Under the pieces are notes generated by a model that was given only the letters and a program-made list of their open reading frames with translations, made no database searches and was not told the DNA's origin. The position numbers and the translations under genes are program-made. From Sporobolomyces roseus (Eukaryota > Basidiomycota > Microbotryomycetes > Sporidiobolales > Sporidiobolaceae): DNA of 64,000 nucleotides. Positions 45,083-55,717 of this stretch are shown in pieces. Positions within the stretch are counted from its first letter, which is position 1; the number at the start of each line of letters is the position of its first letter. The stretch is taken from positions 62,001-126,000 of the forward strand of contig JADILM010000005.1 in the NCBI GenBank assembly GCA_016617785.1, read 5' to 3'.

Positions 45083-45639
45083 TGTGGCAGGTCAAAATTG
45101 AGCAAGGAACCAGGGCTGCTTTCCCAAACGTGATACTGATTAACCCCAGAATTTTGAAGTTCAGCGGTCTGAGCATAGAGAACAAAGGGATTTGCTTTTC
45201 CGCCTTCCCTCGTGAGCGCGCCACCATTGACAGTCAGTCATCTAGCGAATTTCTTGCCTGAAGACATGGACAGCAGTTGTAACAAAACACAATTCCAGCT
45301 TGCAGTGGTCTTTGTGAAACAACGAAAGGAGCAGATCCCTCGCAATTCTTGCCGACATTGATCCGCGGGAGAAGCTCAGAGAGTAGTTGCACTTTCTGTC
45401 AGCGAAGAACGGCATGGAACGGCATGCGCAATTTGTGCGACAAAAAAAAAAAAGAGCTTTTTGACCTCTCCATCAAAAAGGTCCAAAACTCTGCGAAAAC
45501 TGCCGCTTGAAGCGAGGCCGGAATCGCTTTCGATATACGCTGGTCTTCTGTCCTGATCTTCTGTTTGTCGATATCAGACCTGGCTCGCTACACCTGCTCG
45601 CGCGGTGTTGAGCTTGCAAGAGCCGGCTCGCAATTCAAA
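45083..45639. other. Decayed sequence between relics
   Basis: Fragmentary coding-like text on the minus strand (for example PASLQAAVFAEFW near 45490) and a 12-A run near 45443. No gene supported. Confidence 0.3.
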
Positions 45640-45850
45640 TGTTGACTCGTCCTGTCGTCCTCAGTGTCAAATACATAGCCTTGATCTTTTCTGACTCACC
45701 CAAGCCGGCAGAAGCAGCAGATAGAAGCTCTGTGACAGTCTGTGAGAGGAGCTGCAGCTCAATTCTAAGTGCGGTCTTTAGCCGAACTCTTCTTTTGAAA
45801 GCGAGCATCTCTCAAGATGGGTATAACCTTTCGCTATCTCGCTCACTTCA
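45640..45850 (-). pseudogene. Repeat-family module relic
   Basis: An open stretch reads FKRRVRLKTALRIELQLL, then TELLSAASAGLGESEKI and KAMYLTLRTTGR. The second part resembles SDLLASYPSLTTSK and IYTTLRAMGRG of the copy at 18.7-18.9 kb. No start, microexon or tail can be attached, so it is read as a decayed module. Confidence 0.45.
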
Positions 45851-45929
45851 GTTGGGGACAGGAGCTTTCATCACGCGCCACGTCTGCTCCTGCAGGCAGA
45901 AGTGATCACAGGTGCGGAACCTGACGAAA

Positions 45930-46410
45930 AGTCAGAAAGTCACCTTTTCTGGATGAGGTACAGCTGACAAATCTAGACTGACACGAGGGCAAAATAGAAT
46001 AAGTAACAATCCTCCCCTGCCGCCTCCGGGTCGGAACCTTGCAGACTGTCGGCGAAAAGCTGTTTGAAAATCTTGAGTGCAACGCGAACAATCCGAAACT
46101 TTGACGAAGCACCCACTCCTCTCGCTGTGACACAAATCTTGCCGTTCAAAGGATCTACACAGTGGCTGTTAGCTCGCATTGAGAAGAGCCAACACGAATG
46201 CCTGACGGAGCTGTGCAAGGCCAGAAATCAACACTTTCGATACAAACTCGTTGCTCATCTCTTGCGATCGACTTGAGCTGACTAGACACTGCTCGGCGTC
46301 GTTCAATCCTCGAAACAAGGTCGGAGAGTAAGTCGCTGTGTTGAGATAGAAAGTTTTGGAGTCTGAAGTCCGACTCGAATCGACTGGATTCGCTTCGACG
46401 TCTTGCAATG
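45930..46410 (-). pseudogene. Degenerate copy 1 of a duplicated segment
   Basis: Nucleotide-level similarity to 49390-49760 on the same strand, with shared stretches such as ATCCGAAACTTTGACGAAGC and GTGCAAGGCCAGAAA. Both copies have frames broken by stops. The translated text (ASSKFRIVRVALKIFKQL) is coding-like, and I suspect derivation from the microexon repeat family, but that assignment is weak. Confidence 0.45.
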
Positions 46411-48900
46411 TTCTCCTTCTCTCTTAGTTTGAGGAAGAGAGACAGACAGCTGGTGGAGTGAGAACGGGCCAGTTAGAAAGGACAGGAAATAGAGTGAGAG
46501 TCAAGATTGGGGATTGGGCAGACTAGTGCAAAGGTAGGGAAACAGCTGAAAATGCGAAAAGTTCATTTTTGAAGCTCCCACCAACGAGCTCGGGAACGAG
46601 AAGACAAGAGTTTCAGTTCTGTGGAGTGTGTAAGTGGGTTTTATTGTTAGAGAAGGGAGGGAAGCTAGTCGCGAAAGGAAGCAAAAGTGAAAGTAGGAGA
46701 AGAGGGAAAGCGGTCGAAGAACCTTGCAAAACGAATGGGAATGCTGTCTTCCAGCGGATAGATGGCTGCGCTCTAGTTGTGACTGTGGCTCCAGAGTAAA
46801 AAGGGAGAAGATTAGCAGCTTTGAACGGGAGGATTTGGTCAGTGAAAGCGACGGAAAGCTAAAACTTGCGAGAGTCGGAAACCGGTTTCTACAGCAGAAC
46901 ATTCAAACAGAGAGCGGACGAGACTAGCACTGTTGGAGAGAGATCGTCAAACAGACTGTCTTTTGAGTAGCTGTGAGTGAAAAAGTCAGTCGTCACAAGA
47001 TCTCGTTCATTGCGAAATCTGAACGTGAACCTTGTTCTTGGGAACTGTTCAGTGGTGTTGGTACCATCGTGACCGCCTTGAGGAGTTTCACAAATGAAGT
47101 GCTCTTTCTATCGACAGCAGAGATTGTGTTTTTTATGTAAAGTGCGAAAATGCGAAATTACGAAGAACGACTCGTGCGAGAGGAAGAAGGAGGTGTACTT
47201 TCCAGACAGACAACGGAGGATTAGTCGACGACATACCACTCACATACTACTATCACTGGTCTCGGAACTGACAGCAGAGATGGTCGTCGAGCTGAAAGTT
47301 GAGAAAATGCGAAGTTGCGAAAAGGTCGAGAGAGGGAGGAAACGATTCGCACGACACGCGCTCAAGTTTGGGTCAGCTCATAGGGAGTACGCTACCGAGT
47401 ACTACTCAAGGTTCAACAAGCTTCAGAAGGAGGTAGATCCTTCTCAATTGGATCAATCGACGCTCTCTTTCATAACGCTTCTCCTGCTCGCTGTCAACCA
47501 CTTCGGATACCTCAACTGCAAGCTCCGGATATCGGCAACTGGTGTAGGATATGATTGAGCGCGGAGGATGGACTGCAGAGGATGAGAGGGAAGAGAATTA
47601 TCTGGTCAAAGATGAGAGTTTTTGGTACGTGTTTCTTCCACTTTGAGACTGTGGGAAGCGGTGGGGTTAATGCGAGGGTATAGAGAATACTAGTGGGAAG
47701 TGTAGGAGCGAACGCTGACTCGTCCATCGGCTTGTACAGCTAGAAATGTCGAAACCTCGCTAAAGTTGCTCCAATCAACTTCTTCTTTTCGCTGCTTTGA
47801 AATGCTTGGGATATCGGGAATTGAATAGGAGATCGCACAGTAAGAGTGCTGGCTTAGTTCAAGTGGAAGTGATGGAGAAATCCCTGTAAGTTTCCCCGTT
47901 TCCTCTCAAAATCCGTCTGTTCGATGCCTGATCAAGCTAATCTTGACTCCTCTTTAATGTCGACAGTCTCAGCGTACACTATACGTATCGCTCTCCCGGG
48001 ATCAGCGCTATCAAGTCATGTTCACCCACTCAATCTCACCAACTCGTTTCCTTCTGCCCTCAACCCCCCACCAATCTCCCTTTGACCAGCTCTGGAATGT
48101 TCGAGAGTAGGCTGGTATTATAGAGTACAAAGGGCGACTCAAAGCGAGCGGAAGCAGAGGAGGAATCACCGTGAGTTCCCTTCTTCTCTCCGAAAATGCC
48201 TCAGATCAATCCCCAAGCAAGCTAATCTCGCAATAACTAAACAAGCTAATCTCGACTCCTCTTTGATCTGAACAGTAGTTGAGTCTTTTCTACGCTCTCC
48301 TCGCTCGGTCTCATCCACATCAGTCTACTTCTATCGCTCAAACACCACCAAATCAAATTTCTTCTTCCCACCGATCTCCCTGAAACTCTCCTCGTCTCGG
48401 CTCGTCTTCCTCCTCTTTCCTTCAGCCACCTGATACACTCAGAGGGTACTCCCAGCGGAGAATTAGTCGACGAGAGTGGAAAGAGGGAAGGGCAAGTGGA
48501 AAATTTGATCATCAGATTCATCAAGATCAAATAATCAATGCGAAACCTTGGAAATCGCTCCTCTCACTTCCTCCTCGATCCCTTCAGCTTTTATCCTCTC
48601 ACCACATCCATCTGCCGCTCTTCATCACCTTGGCTCGACTCTTCATTTCCCCATCTCTCTCCAGACTACGCCGACTATCCCGCTCAGACTCGATCAGTGC
48701 GCTTTTTACAGTCGTACAATGTCCTTGGTAGAGCGACGAATCGCGATTTAGCGAACATTGACCAGTTGAAATTCGACAATTCGACTCGGCTGCGAGAAAA
48801 CTGAGAAAAGTCAGAGGTAGGTCAGTGCAAGTTGAATCCGCTATCTGAGCTTCTTAGGCTCTTTGGCAGCTCCACTATTCCATCGCTCGGTGACTGAGAG
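46411..48900. other. 2.5-kb gene-poor stretch
   Basis: No gene supported. It contains scattered open frames (the longest on the plus strand at 47094-47558) without family motifs. Two short similar segments at about 47880-47975 and 48165-48275 each carry a GTGAG/GTAAG donor-like start and CAAGCTAATCT, suggesting a small local duplication. On the plus strand near 48720-48750, the words ATNRDLANID faintly echo an F-box. Confidence 0.3.
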
Positions 48901-49830
48901 CTAGAGAACCAGAATCGGAGAGCTCAGGCGCAACGGAACGTTAAACGAATTTTGCGAGATTTGAGTCTCCAATGCGCTCTGAGCACCGTCATCGAAAAGG
49001 TACCGTGTCACAGGATCAAATCGCTCAAGTCTGCTCCGACGTCGAGCTTCTAGGGTTCTGACAAGGAGAGCAAGGTCTGTAGCCGAAATCTCTCTTTCGA
49101 AAACCTTCACCGATTCGAGAGCGCACGACACGCTTCTGCCCGCTCTCCTACTACCCTTCGGAGCTGAGAATATTGCGAGACTATTGCTGAGCGGTTCGAG
49201 GTCGAAATTCCAGAAACTGACAAAGAAACTGTCAGAAGAGGGCAGAAATGGGCAAACCAGGGCAAAACAGGTCAGAAGCTCTGGTTTTTCGACAGTTCTC
49301 TCCCAGTTGTTGCGGCAATCTACAGGAGGCGAGCAAACAGATGAGAAAAGATGCGGTACCGACAAGTTCAGGCTGGAAAGTTGCGAAGTACTCGCAGAGA
49401 TGCTGCTCGATGATTTTGAATGCAGCGCCAACGATCCGAAACTTTGACGAAGCATTCACTCTTCTCGCTGTGACCTGTAGCTTGGCGTCTGAAGCGTCTA
49501 TATAGAGGAGGTTTGACATCAACGAGAGGAGCAAACCCAAATGCCTGATGAAACTGTGCAAGGCCAGAAACCGACACTTTCGATTCAAACTCGTTGCGCA
49601 TCTCTTGCGATCGATTGGAGGTGAGCGGACACTGCTCGACGTCGCTCAACTGTCGAAACCAGGTCGACGAGCAAGTGACAGTCTCGAGATTCAAAGTTCC
49701 GACGTCCGACTCGAATCGATCCGATTAGCTTCAACATTCCAACCTTTCGACTATCGCACTCAAACTTCGTCGATATGTTTGTAAAGCTCGTACATTGTCC
49801 GCCGTGTAGTAACGGATTGAGATTTGTCAA
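48901..49830 (-). pseudogene. Degenerate repeat-family copy 2 with a fairly intact last module
   Basis: The 3' part is open for over 150 codons to a stop at 48901 and contains EPLSNSLAIFSAPKGS, VSCALESVKVFEREI and SATDLALLVRTLEARRRS, a helical segment with the spacing of a family module (compare SGEDWERL in gene B). Upstream (49390-49760) it is alignable at DNA level to 45930-46410 but interrupted by stops and frame changes. No microexon of 33 nt could be placed. It may be a pseudogene or a gene whose introns I failed to resolve. Confidence 0.45.
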
Positions 49831-49886
49831 AAGTCAAGCAAGGGTGAGAAGTTTCGGGACCTGCCGCGAAGTCGGCCCTACCCCTC

Positions 49887-51201
49887 TCATCGCAATTTCG
49901 GTAGTCGAAACTCAGTCATGTAAGCACAGTGGGTTCCGAACAAGCTCCAGTTTTGTTTCCACCAGTGTTCCATGTTGAAGTGGTCGACTTTGCATGGGTT
50001 CAGAATGGTGATTGTGTCGAGGGAAGGGCAGGATGTCAATTTCGTTAGGAGGTCTCGAGCTTGTAAGTAGATCTCCGAGTAGTCGTCGTCTGCGTGGCAG
50101 GGTTCGTAGTTGAGTTCAAGGTGTTGGAGGCCTGGGCAACGCTGGTAGTCCAGCTCGGCAGCCGTCAAGACATTGCAGCGAAGTTTCCGAAGGGATGGAA
50201 GTCATGTAAGCACAGTGGGTTCCGAACAAGCTCCAGTTTTGTTTCCACCAGTGTTCCATGTTGAAGTGGTCGACTTTGCATGGGTTCAGAATGGTGATTG
50301 TGTCGAGGGAAGGGCAGGATGTCAATTTCGTTAGGAGGTCTCGAGCTTGTAAGTAGATCTCCGAGTAGTCGTCGTCTGCGTGGCAGGGTTCGTAGTTGAG
50401 TTCAAGGTGTTGGAGGCCTGGGCAACGCTGGTAGTCCAGCTCGGCAGCCGTCAAGACATTGCAGCGAAGTTTCCGAAGGGATGGACCGATGAAAGGAAGC
50501 TGGATTGCACCCCTCTGCTCGCCATCGATTGTGAGCGTTTCGAGAGAGTGGAGTACGGGGAGAACTCGACGGCGGTGGCGTCGTCGGTGGGTGATAGGAG
50601 GGAAACCGGACACCGTGAGAGTTGTGAGTGAAGGGAAGGTTTCGGCGACCGCTCGTACTGCCTCTCTATCGAGCTTCTCGTAGATAGCTAGCGTCTTAAT
50701 CTTGTCTCCTCGAAGCTTGAAGCTCCTCCAGATATCTGTCGGGGACACGCCGAGAAAGTCTTTGCCGAGGATGAGCTCCTCCAGATTCGTCGCGTAATGG
50801 AGGAGATCTTGAGTGACCAGTGCTGGAGAAGGGCTTGTACAGACGAGCATGTCGTCGGCTGATTCGACTTCATAGTGGCTAAACCTGAGCCACTTTATGT
50901 GGCTTCCTAGTCTTGGGTTCTCTTCGAGAGTTCGGAGGTAAAGCTGAGTTCTTTCGTCATAATACAGGTCTCGAGGCGAACGTTCCTCCTCTTGCGGCGT
51001 GAAATCATCGGTAGGTAATAGCCGATGGTACGAGTGGACGATGTTTGATCCGTAAAGGATAGGTTGGACAGTAGGGAAGAATCGGCGAGAGACGAGAGCG
51101 AGACTGGCTAAATCTGCATCATCATAGCATTCCTCTTGGAAGATCTGTAGGATGACTTCTGTGGGGAGGGTAGGGAGAGGAAGAGTCGGCGAGGTGGACA
51201 T
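49887..51201 (-). pseudogene. F-box/leucine-rich gene disrupted by a 286-bp tandem duplication
   Basis: From the ATG at 51201: F-box (TLPTEVILQIFQEECYDDADLASLALVSRRFF), then leucine-rich units (LEELILGKDF, FPSLTTLTVSGFPP, LHSLETLTIDG, PSLRKLRCNVLTAAELDYQ, GLQHLELNYEPC). A 286-bp block encoding the last of these is present twice in perfect tandem (49914-50199 and 50200-50485). Because 286 is not a multiple of three, reading through the first copy enters the second out of frame and ends after about 25 altered residues, at 50116 (361 aa). With one copy, the frame would run to 49887 and give about 342 aa, typical for the family. The protein may still function, because only the extreme C-terminus changes. 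Confidence 0.8.
49914..50485. repeat. Perfect 286-bp tandem duplication
   Basis: Two adjacent copies, 49914-50199 and 50200-50485, appear identical base for base when read line by line. It lies inside the F-box gene on the minus strand. Identity this high means a very recent event, or an assembly artefact. Confidence 0.93.
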
Positions 51202-52104
51202 GGTCGATAGAGGGCGAGGAGAGAATCGGGCAGAAAGGGAGAAAGTCGAGGAGGACCTGTCAACGAGCGAGGTGAACTTCAGCGGGATTCCAGAACTATA
51301 GAGATTGTACAGATACGCACTGAGAGGCTATTCGAACCTGGCGAGATCCTTCCGAGCCGTAAAAAGTCAAGTTCTGCTCGGGGTTTGATTAAGGTTTCAA
51401 AGAAGGACGATGGGCGAGGAAGAGCTGAGAAAAGGAGAGAGTAGTCGGTAGAGCTTGCTATTAAGCTGCTGCGCGGTTCTGGTCGAGTATCGAGATTGAT
51501 TGTGTTGATGGAGGTGAGGTGAGAAAGCAGGAAAAGGAGCAAGTGAAAAATCGCTACTTTCGCTCTTCGCAAGGGTGTCAGGACGTTTCGTACGCTCCAT
51601 TGTCAGGCGCAGAACTAGCAGCCCTCTCGGGAAACTCGTAGGAGCGAAAGTCGACTTCGAGATGATTTTGTTCTCTCGCAAGGAGACGCAACCATAGAGT
51701 ATAGACCTTGCCGAGGCTCCAGCAGGCGAAACCGCAAGATGTGGGAGAGTACAAGAAGCGGACGACAGCTCGTTGTAGCTCTGAAACTCCCTTCGAGTGT
51801 ACTTTTCTTTGTCACAATCTTCGCTTCAAAGGACTGAGTTTGACCATTCTCTCCCTTTCCTCCGAGATTGTAAAGTCCGGACCATTACGAGGCGGTTGAG
51901 AGAGAAGGCGAGGGAGGTAAAGCTTGAGGGCCGGATTGGATCAAGGGAAAGTATAGATGAAGAAAAGGGGGAAGAAAGGTAAAGCGTACTTTGACTGGTG
52001 TAATTACAGAGTTAACATGAGGTAATGATCGCTAACCGCAGGCGACAGCGTTAGCTCAAGGCGAAAGAGAGCGGTTAAGAAGAAAAGAAGCTTACGAGTC
52101 ATCT
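51202..52104. other. 0.9-kb gap between two F-box genes
   Basis: Intron-like signals near 51290-51340 may belong to a spliced leader of the F-box gene starting at 51201. No separate gene seen. Confidence 0.35.
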
Positions 52105-53202
52105 CTAGATGCATTCGAGCCCGACTCCCTTCGAGAAAGCTAGATTAACAAGTTGAGCGATCGTCTCTGTCTCATCCTGGTACTTATTTCGCGAGTAACC
52201 GAGGCATCGGAAGGGACGGAAGGTCGAGGTTTGAAAGTAAGTAGAAAGGATTTCGATAGGAGTGCGTTCGGGAAAGTCGAGTCGATCGAGGGAGCGAGGG
52301 AGATGAGCGAGGAGAGAGGGTAGTGTAGCCGAAAGGATTGGATCGCCGACAGACCACAAGGCGAGGGACAAGGATCGAAGATGGGAGAGTTGGGAGAAAG
52401 CGGAGAATGCTGAAGAGGGGAGAAGAGGTTGACATTCGAGTCCTCGGAAGATGTGTAGATGCTGAAGCTCTGGGAAGTCGCCGATGTTGCTGAGAGTTTC
52501 GGGGGATCCGACAACGTGAAGAATTCGAAGTTGAGAATTTGGTGAACCTTTGAGTATTTGAGGGTCGTTCTTGTTGATTCGGAGCACTTGCAGTGAGGAG
52601 GGTATGCTAATATCCATTGTCTCTTTCTCCCTGAAACCATGACACTCCAACTCTTGTAGATTCGGCAAATCACACCAGGTCTGGTCTTGTCGAAAGATCG
52701 TACTAATACTAATACTCACTGTTTTCCACTGATTGCGCCGACTGAAGACGAGGCTCCGTACTGATTGCCAAGTTTCTGCGTCGAATTTGAGCGAGTCGAG
52801 TCGAGGTAGCATTTCGATTAAGATCCTGAAAACGCCGGAAACGGAGCCGCTTGTCAGTCGAAGGGTTGCGGGGACATCACGAGTTTTGATGTTGGACGCT
52901 TTCATGCTCAGTTTGCGAACATGACGACGCAGTCCGACATTCCCTTCAAGTGTGCGGAACAGCAAATGGGAGGAAGGACTGAAGAGCCATTGCGGGAAAG
53001 CTGGGGTCGAAATTTTCGGTAAGCAGATGTAGGCCGCTCTGTACAATTGTCGTTGTGCGAGTAAGAGGAATTCATGGTTGACGAGGCAGCATCTTGCTAA
53101 ATCCGATTTCGAAAGTCGTGGACTTTGTAGGATTTGCGAGATGAGTTCGGTGGGGAGGGGAAGACTATACGATTTGAGTGGACTGAGTTTGGTGGAGAGC
53201 AT
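52105..53202 (-). CDS. F-box/leucine-rich protein, 365 aa, single exon
   Basis: F-box at residues 14-50 (LPLPTELISQILQSPRLSKSDLARCCLVNHEFLL), then leucine-rich units (LPRLDSLKFDA, LPNLQELECHG, FPELQHLHIFRG, LSHLRSLSLAL, LPRSLDRLDFPERTPIEILS) and the ending LVNLAFSKGVGLECI. Intact frame with ATG at 53202. Similar in size and layout to the 32-kb and 34-kb genes. Predicted SCF adaptor; target unknown. Confidence 0.86.
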   Translation of the reverse strand: MLSTKLSPLKSYSLPLPTELISQILQSPRLSKSDLARCCLVNHEFLLLAQRQLYRAAYICLPKISTPAFPQWLFSPSSHLLFRTLEGNVGLRRHVRKLSMKASNIKTRDVPATLRLTSGSVSGVFRILIEMLPRLDSLKFDAETWQSVRSLVFSRRNQWKTVSISISTIFRQDQTWCDLPNLQELECHGFREKETMDISIPSSLQVLRINKNDPQILKGSPNSQLRILHVVGSPETLSNIGDFPELQHLHIFRGLECQPLLPSSAFSAFSQLSHLRSLSLALWSVGDPILSATLPSLLAHLPRSLDRLDFPERTPIEILSTYFQTSTFRPFRCLGYSRNKYQDETETIAQLVNLAFSKGVGLECI

Positions 53203-54006
53203 AGTCGAGGGAGGAGGAAGGGGAGGTGAAAGCGGTGGTAAGAGGAGCTGATCAACGACTCAATGCGAGAAATCAGCTGAACTTGTCTTTGATGGGCTAG
53301 GGGATGAAAAAGGAGAGCTCACATTTCGATTCCTGAGTTTTAGTCGAGCTGTTCATGCAGCTGGTCTCTCAAACTAAGCGAGTTTCTGAACGCTGAAATG
53401 AAGATGAGGGGAACGATCTCTTGTCAGCTTACAAGCACTTATTGTGGGAGGGAGAGTTTGTACATACCTGTTAGCGTATCCCGAGTGCTCCTCTGATCTA
53501 TCTACTGTCTGTGTCGTTAAGTCGATCGATTCTAAATTGCTAATTTGCTGAAGCGAGATTTGTCGAGGTTGAGTGGATAAGGGAGTAGTAGCGATAGCGT
53601 ATACTGTTCTGTAAGTATCTTGTAAGTCGTTGAAAGCGGTTCTGAGGCACGAGCAGATCTAGCGAGTGAGTGGAAAGAGCGAAAGAGAAAGAAAAGGAAA
53701 TCTGAGTTGTTTAGATCCAAAGCAAGCGGAGTACACAGTTCTGTCTGATTTAAAAGAGACTCAACGGGAACAAGAAGCAAGAAACGCTGAACGGTGAGCG
53801 AGAATGGAGAAGAGAAACAGTTTTCGCAAACGAAGTTTCCTCAATCTCGTTGCGACATTGCCAGTCGAAGATGCAGCAGATCTCTCGATCAAGAGTGAGA
53901 GTAAAGAAAAGATACAGCAGGGAATTGCAAAGTCATTGAACAGAGGTAGAGAAGTAAAAGCAAGAGAGGCAGACTACTGTATTCGAAAAGCGTTGTTTCC
54001 TAGACC
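53203..54006. other. 0.8-kb gap upstream of an F-box gene
   Basis: Splice-like signals at about 53240-53400 could form a leader for the F-box gene, though they do not extend its frame. No gene supported. Confidence 0.35.
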
Positions 54007-54436
54007 TCAGGTTCCCTTTAGCTTGACGATCTTCGCCATGTGCTCGTTGCCGACGGCAATGAGGTCCTCTGTCAAGCTTGAAGATGCTGACTCCAACTTT
54101 GCTCGTTCCCTCATTTTGCGGACCGTCTCTTCCCAACTACTCTCGATTTCTGAGATAGTCGATACCCTCTCGACTTGCTCCTTCTTGTTGTGATCCTCGA
54201 AGTTGTCGATCGCTGTGTTGACTGTAGTTATTGAGGGGGTGAGAGGATAGAGGAAGAGCATAATGAAGGAGAGCAAGAGGGAAACAAACAGAAATGTCAG
54301 TCGATGACGCGAGAGACCTTCAAATACAGCAAGGCTCACCTGGTTCGGGAGCTTTCTCGAGAGCCTTTTGGGAGGGTTGAAGATTGAACGCAGATGAGAA
54401 GAGAGACCTCAAAGTAGCTTGCAAAGTAGAATCCAT
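54007..54436 (-). CDS. Small coiled-coil protein, 103 aa
   Basis: Exons 54340-54436 (97 nt) and 54007-54221 (215 nt) join at phase 1 to give 104 codons with stop; the intron has a GTGAGC donor, CTGAC text and an ACTACAG acceptor. The protein starts MDSTLQATLRSLFSSAFNL. Its second half is rich in Glu, Lys and Arg with heptad-like spacing (ISEIESSWEETVRKMRERAK), suggesting one coiled coil, and it ends HMAKIVKLKGT. Not recognised. Its size would suit a small subunit of a larger complex, but that is inference. Confidence 0.65.
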
Positions 54437-55134
54437 TTTCGGTCGTGAGATACAACTAAAATGGGAGGATACGAGTCAGTCTCGAAGAATCAGAAAAGGA
54501 AACAAGAAAGGAAGCATACGTTCTGTCTTCTTGCGACGGTTGAGTCGAGAAGTAAGGTGAAGAGAAGAGAGTAGGAGGAAGAAGGAGGAAGAGGTGGTCT
54601 TTGAATCGATTTTCCGTCACCCAAAAATCCTCCAAACCTCCAAGTTCATTCGACGCATTCAAACGCCTTCCATGAGGGCGCCTAGGATTCGAGCATGATA
54701 GGTAGAGTGAGGCGAGAATCGCGAAGGTAGACTGAGGTGTGAAGACGAGAGAATCGGGGGTTTCGGGTCGAGGATGAGAATTCGTTGAGGGTGTCGAATC
54801 GAGAAGGAGAGCGAGAGCACAGCGAGAAGACGAGCGGAACAGGTAAAGACTGATGGTGGCGAGGTGTAGGTTGAAGTGGATGAGAGGGAATGCTCGAGTC
54901 GAGGTCGGAGAAGGAGAAGAGGCGGGAGTGAGTGTCCATTATTCGTACCAGTCGATTTGGACCTGATCGCAGCGTCGTACAATCGGTACGCCCACCACTC
55001 CACGCCATCGCTCCTCAGTCTGCCAATAGCTCCGATACGGCTCGTTGTCCGTGATCATGTCTCCAACGCGATCATCCCAAACATCCTCTCCGAATTGAAA
55101 ATACCTCCGATTCGGCATCGATTCAAGACACCAT
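54437..55134. other. Gap with unconvincing open frames
   Basis: Overlapping frames on both strands (about 54660-55170) give peptides with no motif. No gene supported. Confidence 0.3.
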
Positions 55135-55400
55135 TCAACTGCAGCGTCCGTATTCCACTTTACTGAATCTTCTTAAATTCCGTCTTCTCTGCTCCTCCTC
55201 TTCTACTTGCTGTTCTCTCACCAATTGGCGCCCTTTCCTCGCCAATGATGATGCACCGACCCACCTGATCAACCACAGTCTTCCTCGACGTCCCTTCAAC
55301 CAATTTCCTCAAGAAATCTCGACCTCTCTCTCCAACAATTCCGCTTCCTGATATCGATCCCCTTCCCCGCCGCCCTTCTCCTCTTCCCTTCTTCGCTTTC
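55135..55400 (-). pseudogene. Decayed copy of the 61.75-62.67 kb gene
   Basis: The frame SSLARKGRQLVREQQVEEEE, continuing QRRRN, closely matches SSPARRGQQSVREQQVEEEE, continuing QRRRN, in the plus-strand gene at 61754-62665. DNA similarity extends about 180 bp further upstream but needs frame changes (RKTVVDQ against RKSTVDQ). No start remains. An inverted relic about 7 kb from its relative. Confidence 0.72.
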
Positions 55401-55717
55401 TCTTCCCTATCATCCAGTCGAAGTCGTATGTCGAGATGTGGTGTGAGATTCCAAATTGCGAGCAGACAGGATCAATTGTCGACGGATGATTGAGGAGGAG
55501 GGAATGCGATCGATTCGAAGGGAGAGACGTAGGCTGGGAGGAGATCGTGGAGCACGGAGGAGAGGTGTGTGTAGGGATGACTGAGGATGCAGGGGATTTG
55601 GGAAGATGGCCGAGGGACTGAATAGGTTTTGCTCCGAGGGAAATGCTTGTCGGTAACTAGTACGACGAGCCAGAGTCAGTGCGAGCGGTCAAGGGCAAGT
55701 GAGAGGAGCTCCGTACC
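55401..55717. other. Short gap before an F-box gene end
   Basis: Nothing supported; it may hold more of the decayed copy to its left. Confidence 0.3.

Noticed and set aside
45440..45455. Poly-A run as a possible retrotransposon tail
   Set aside because: Only about 12 A, with no target-site duplication or reverse-transcriptase remnant nearby.
47094..47558. Plus-strand 154-codon open frame
   Set aside because: No family motif, no clear start context or splice partners, and it lies in a zone of decayed sequence.
54660..55170. Open frames on both strands upstream of the small coiled-coil gene
   Set aside because: Peptides lack motifs and the frames overlap on both strands without splice support.
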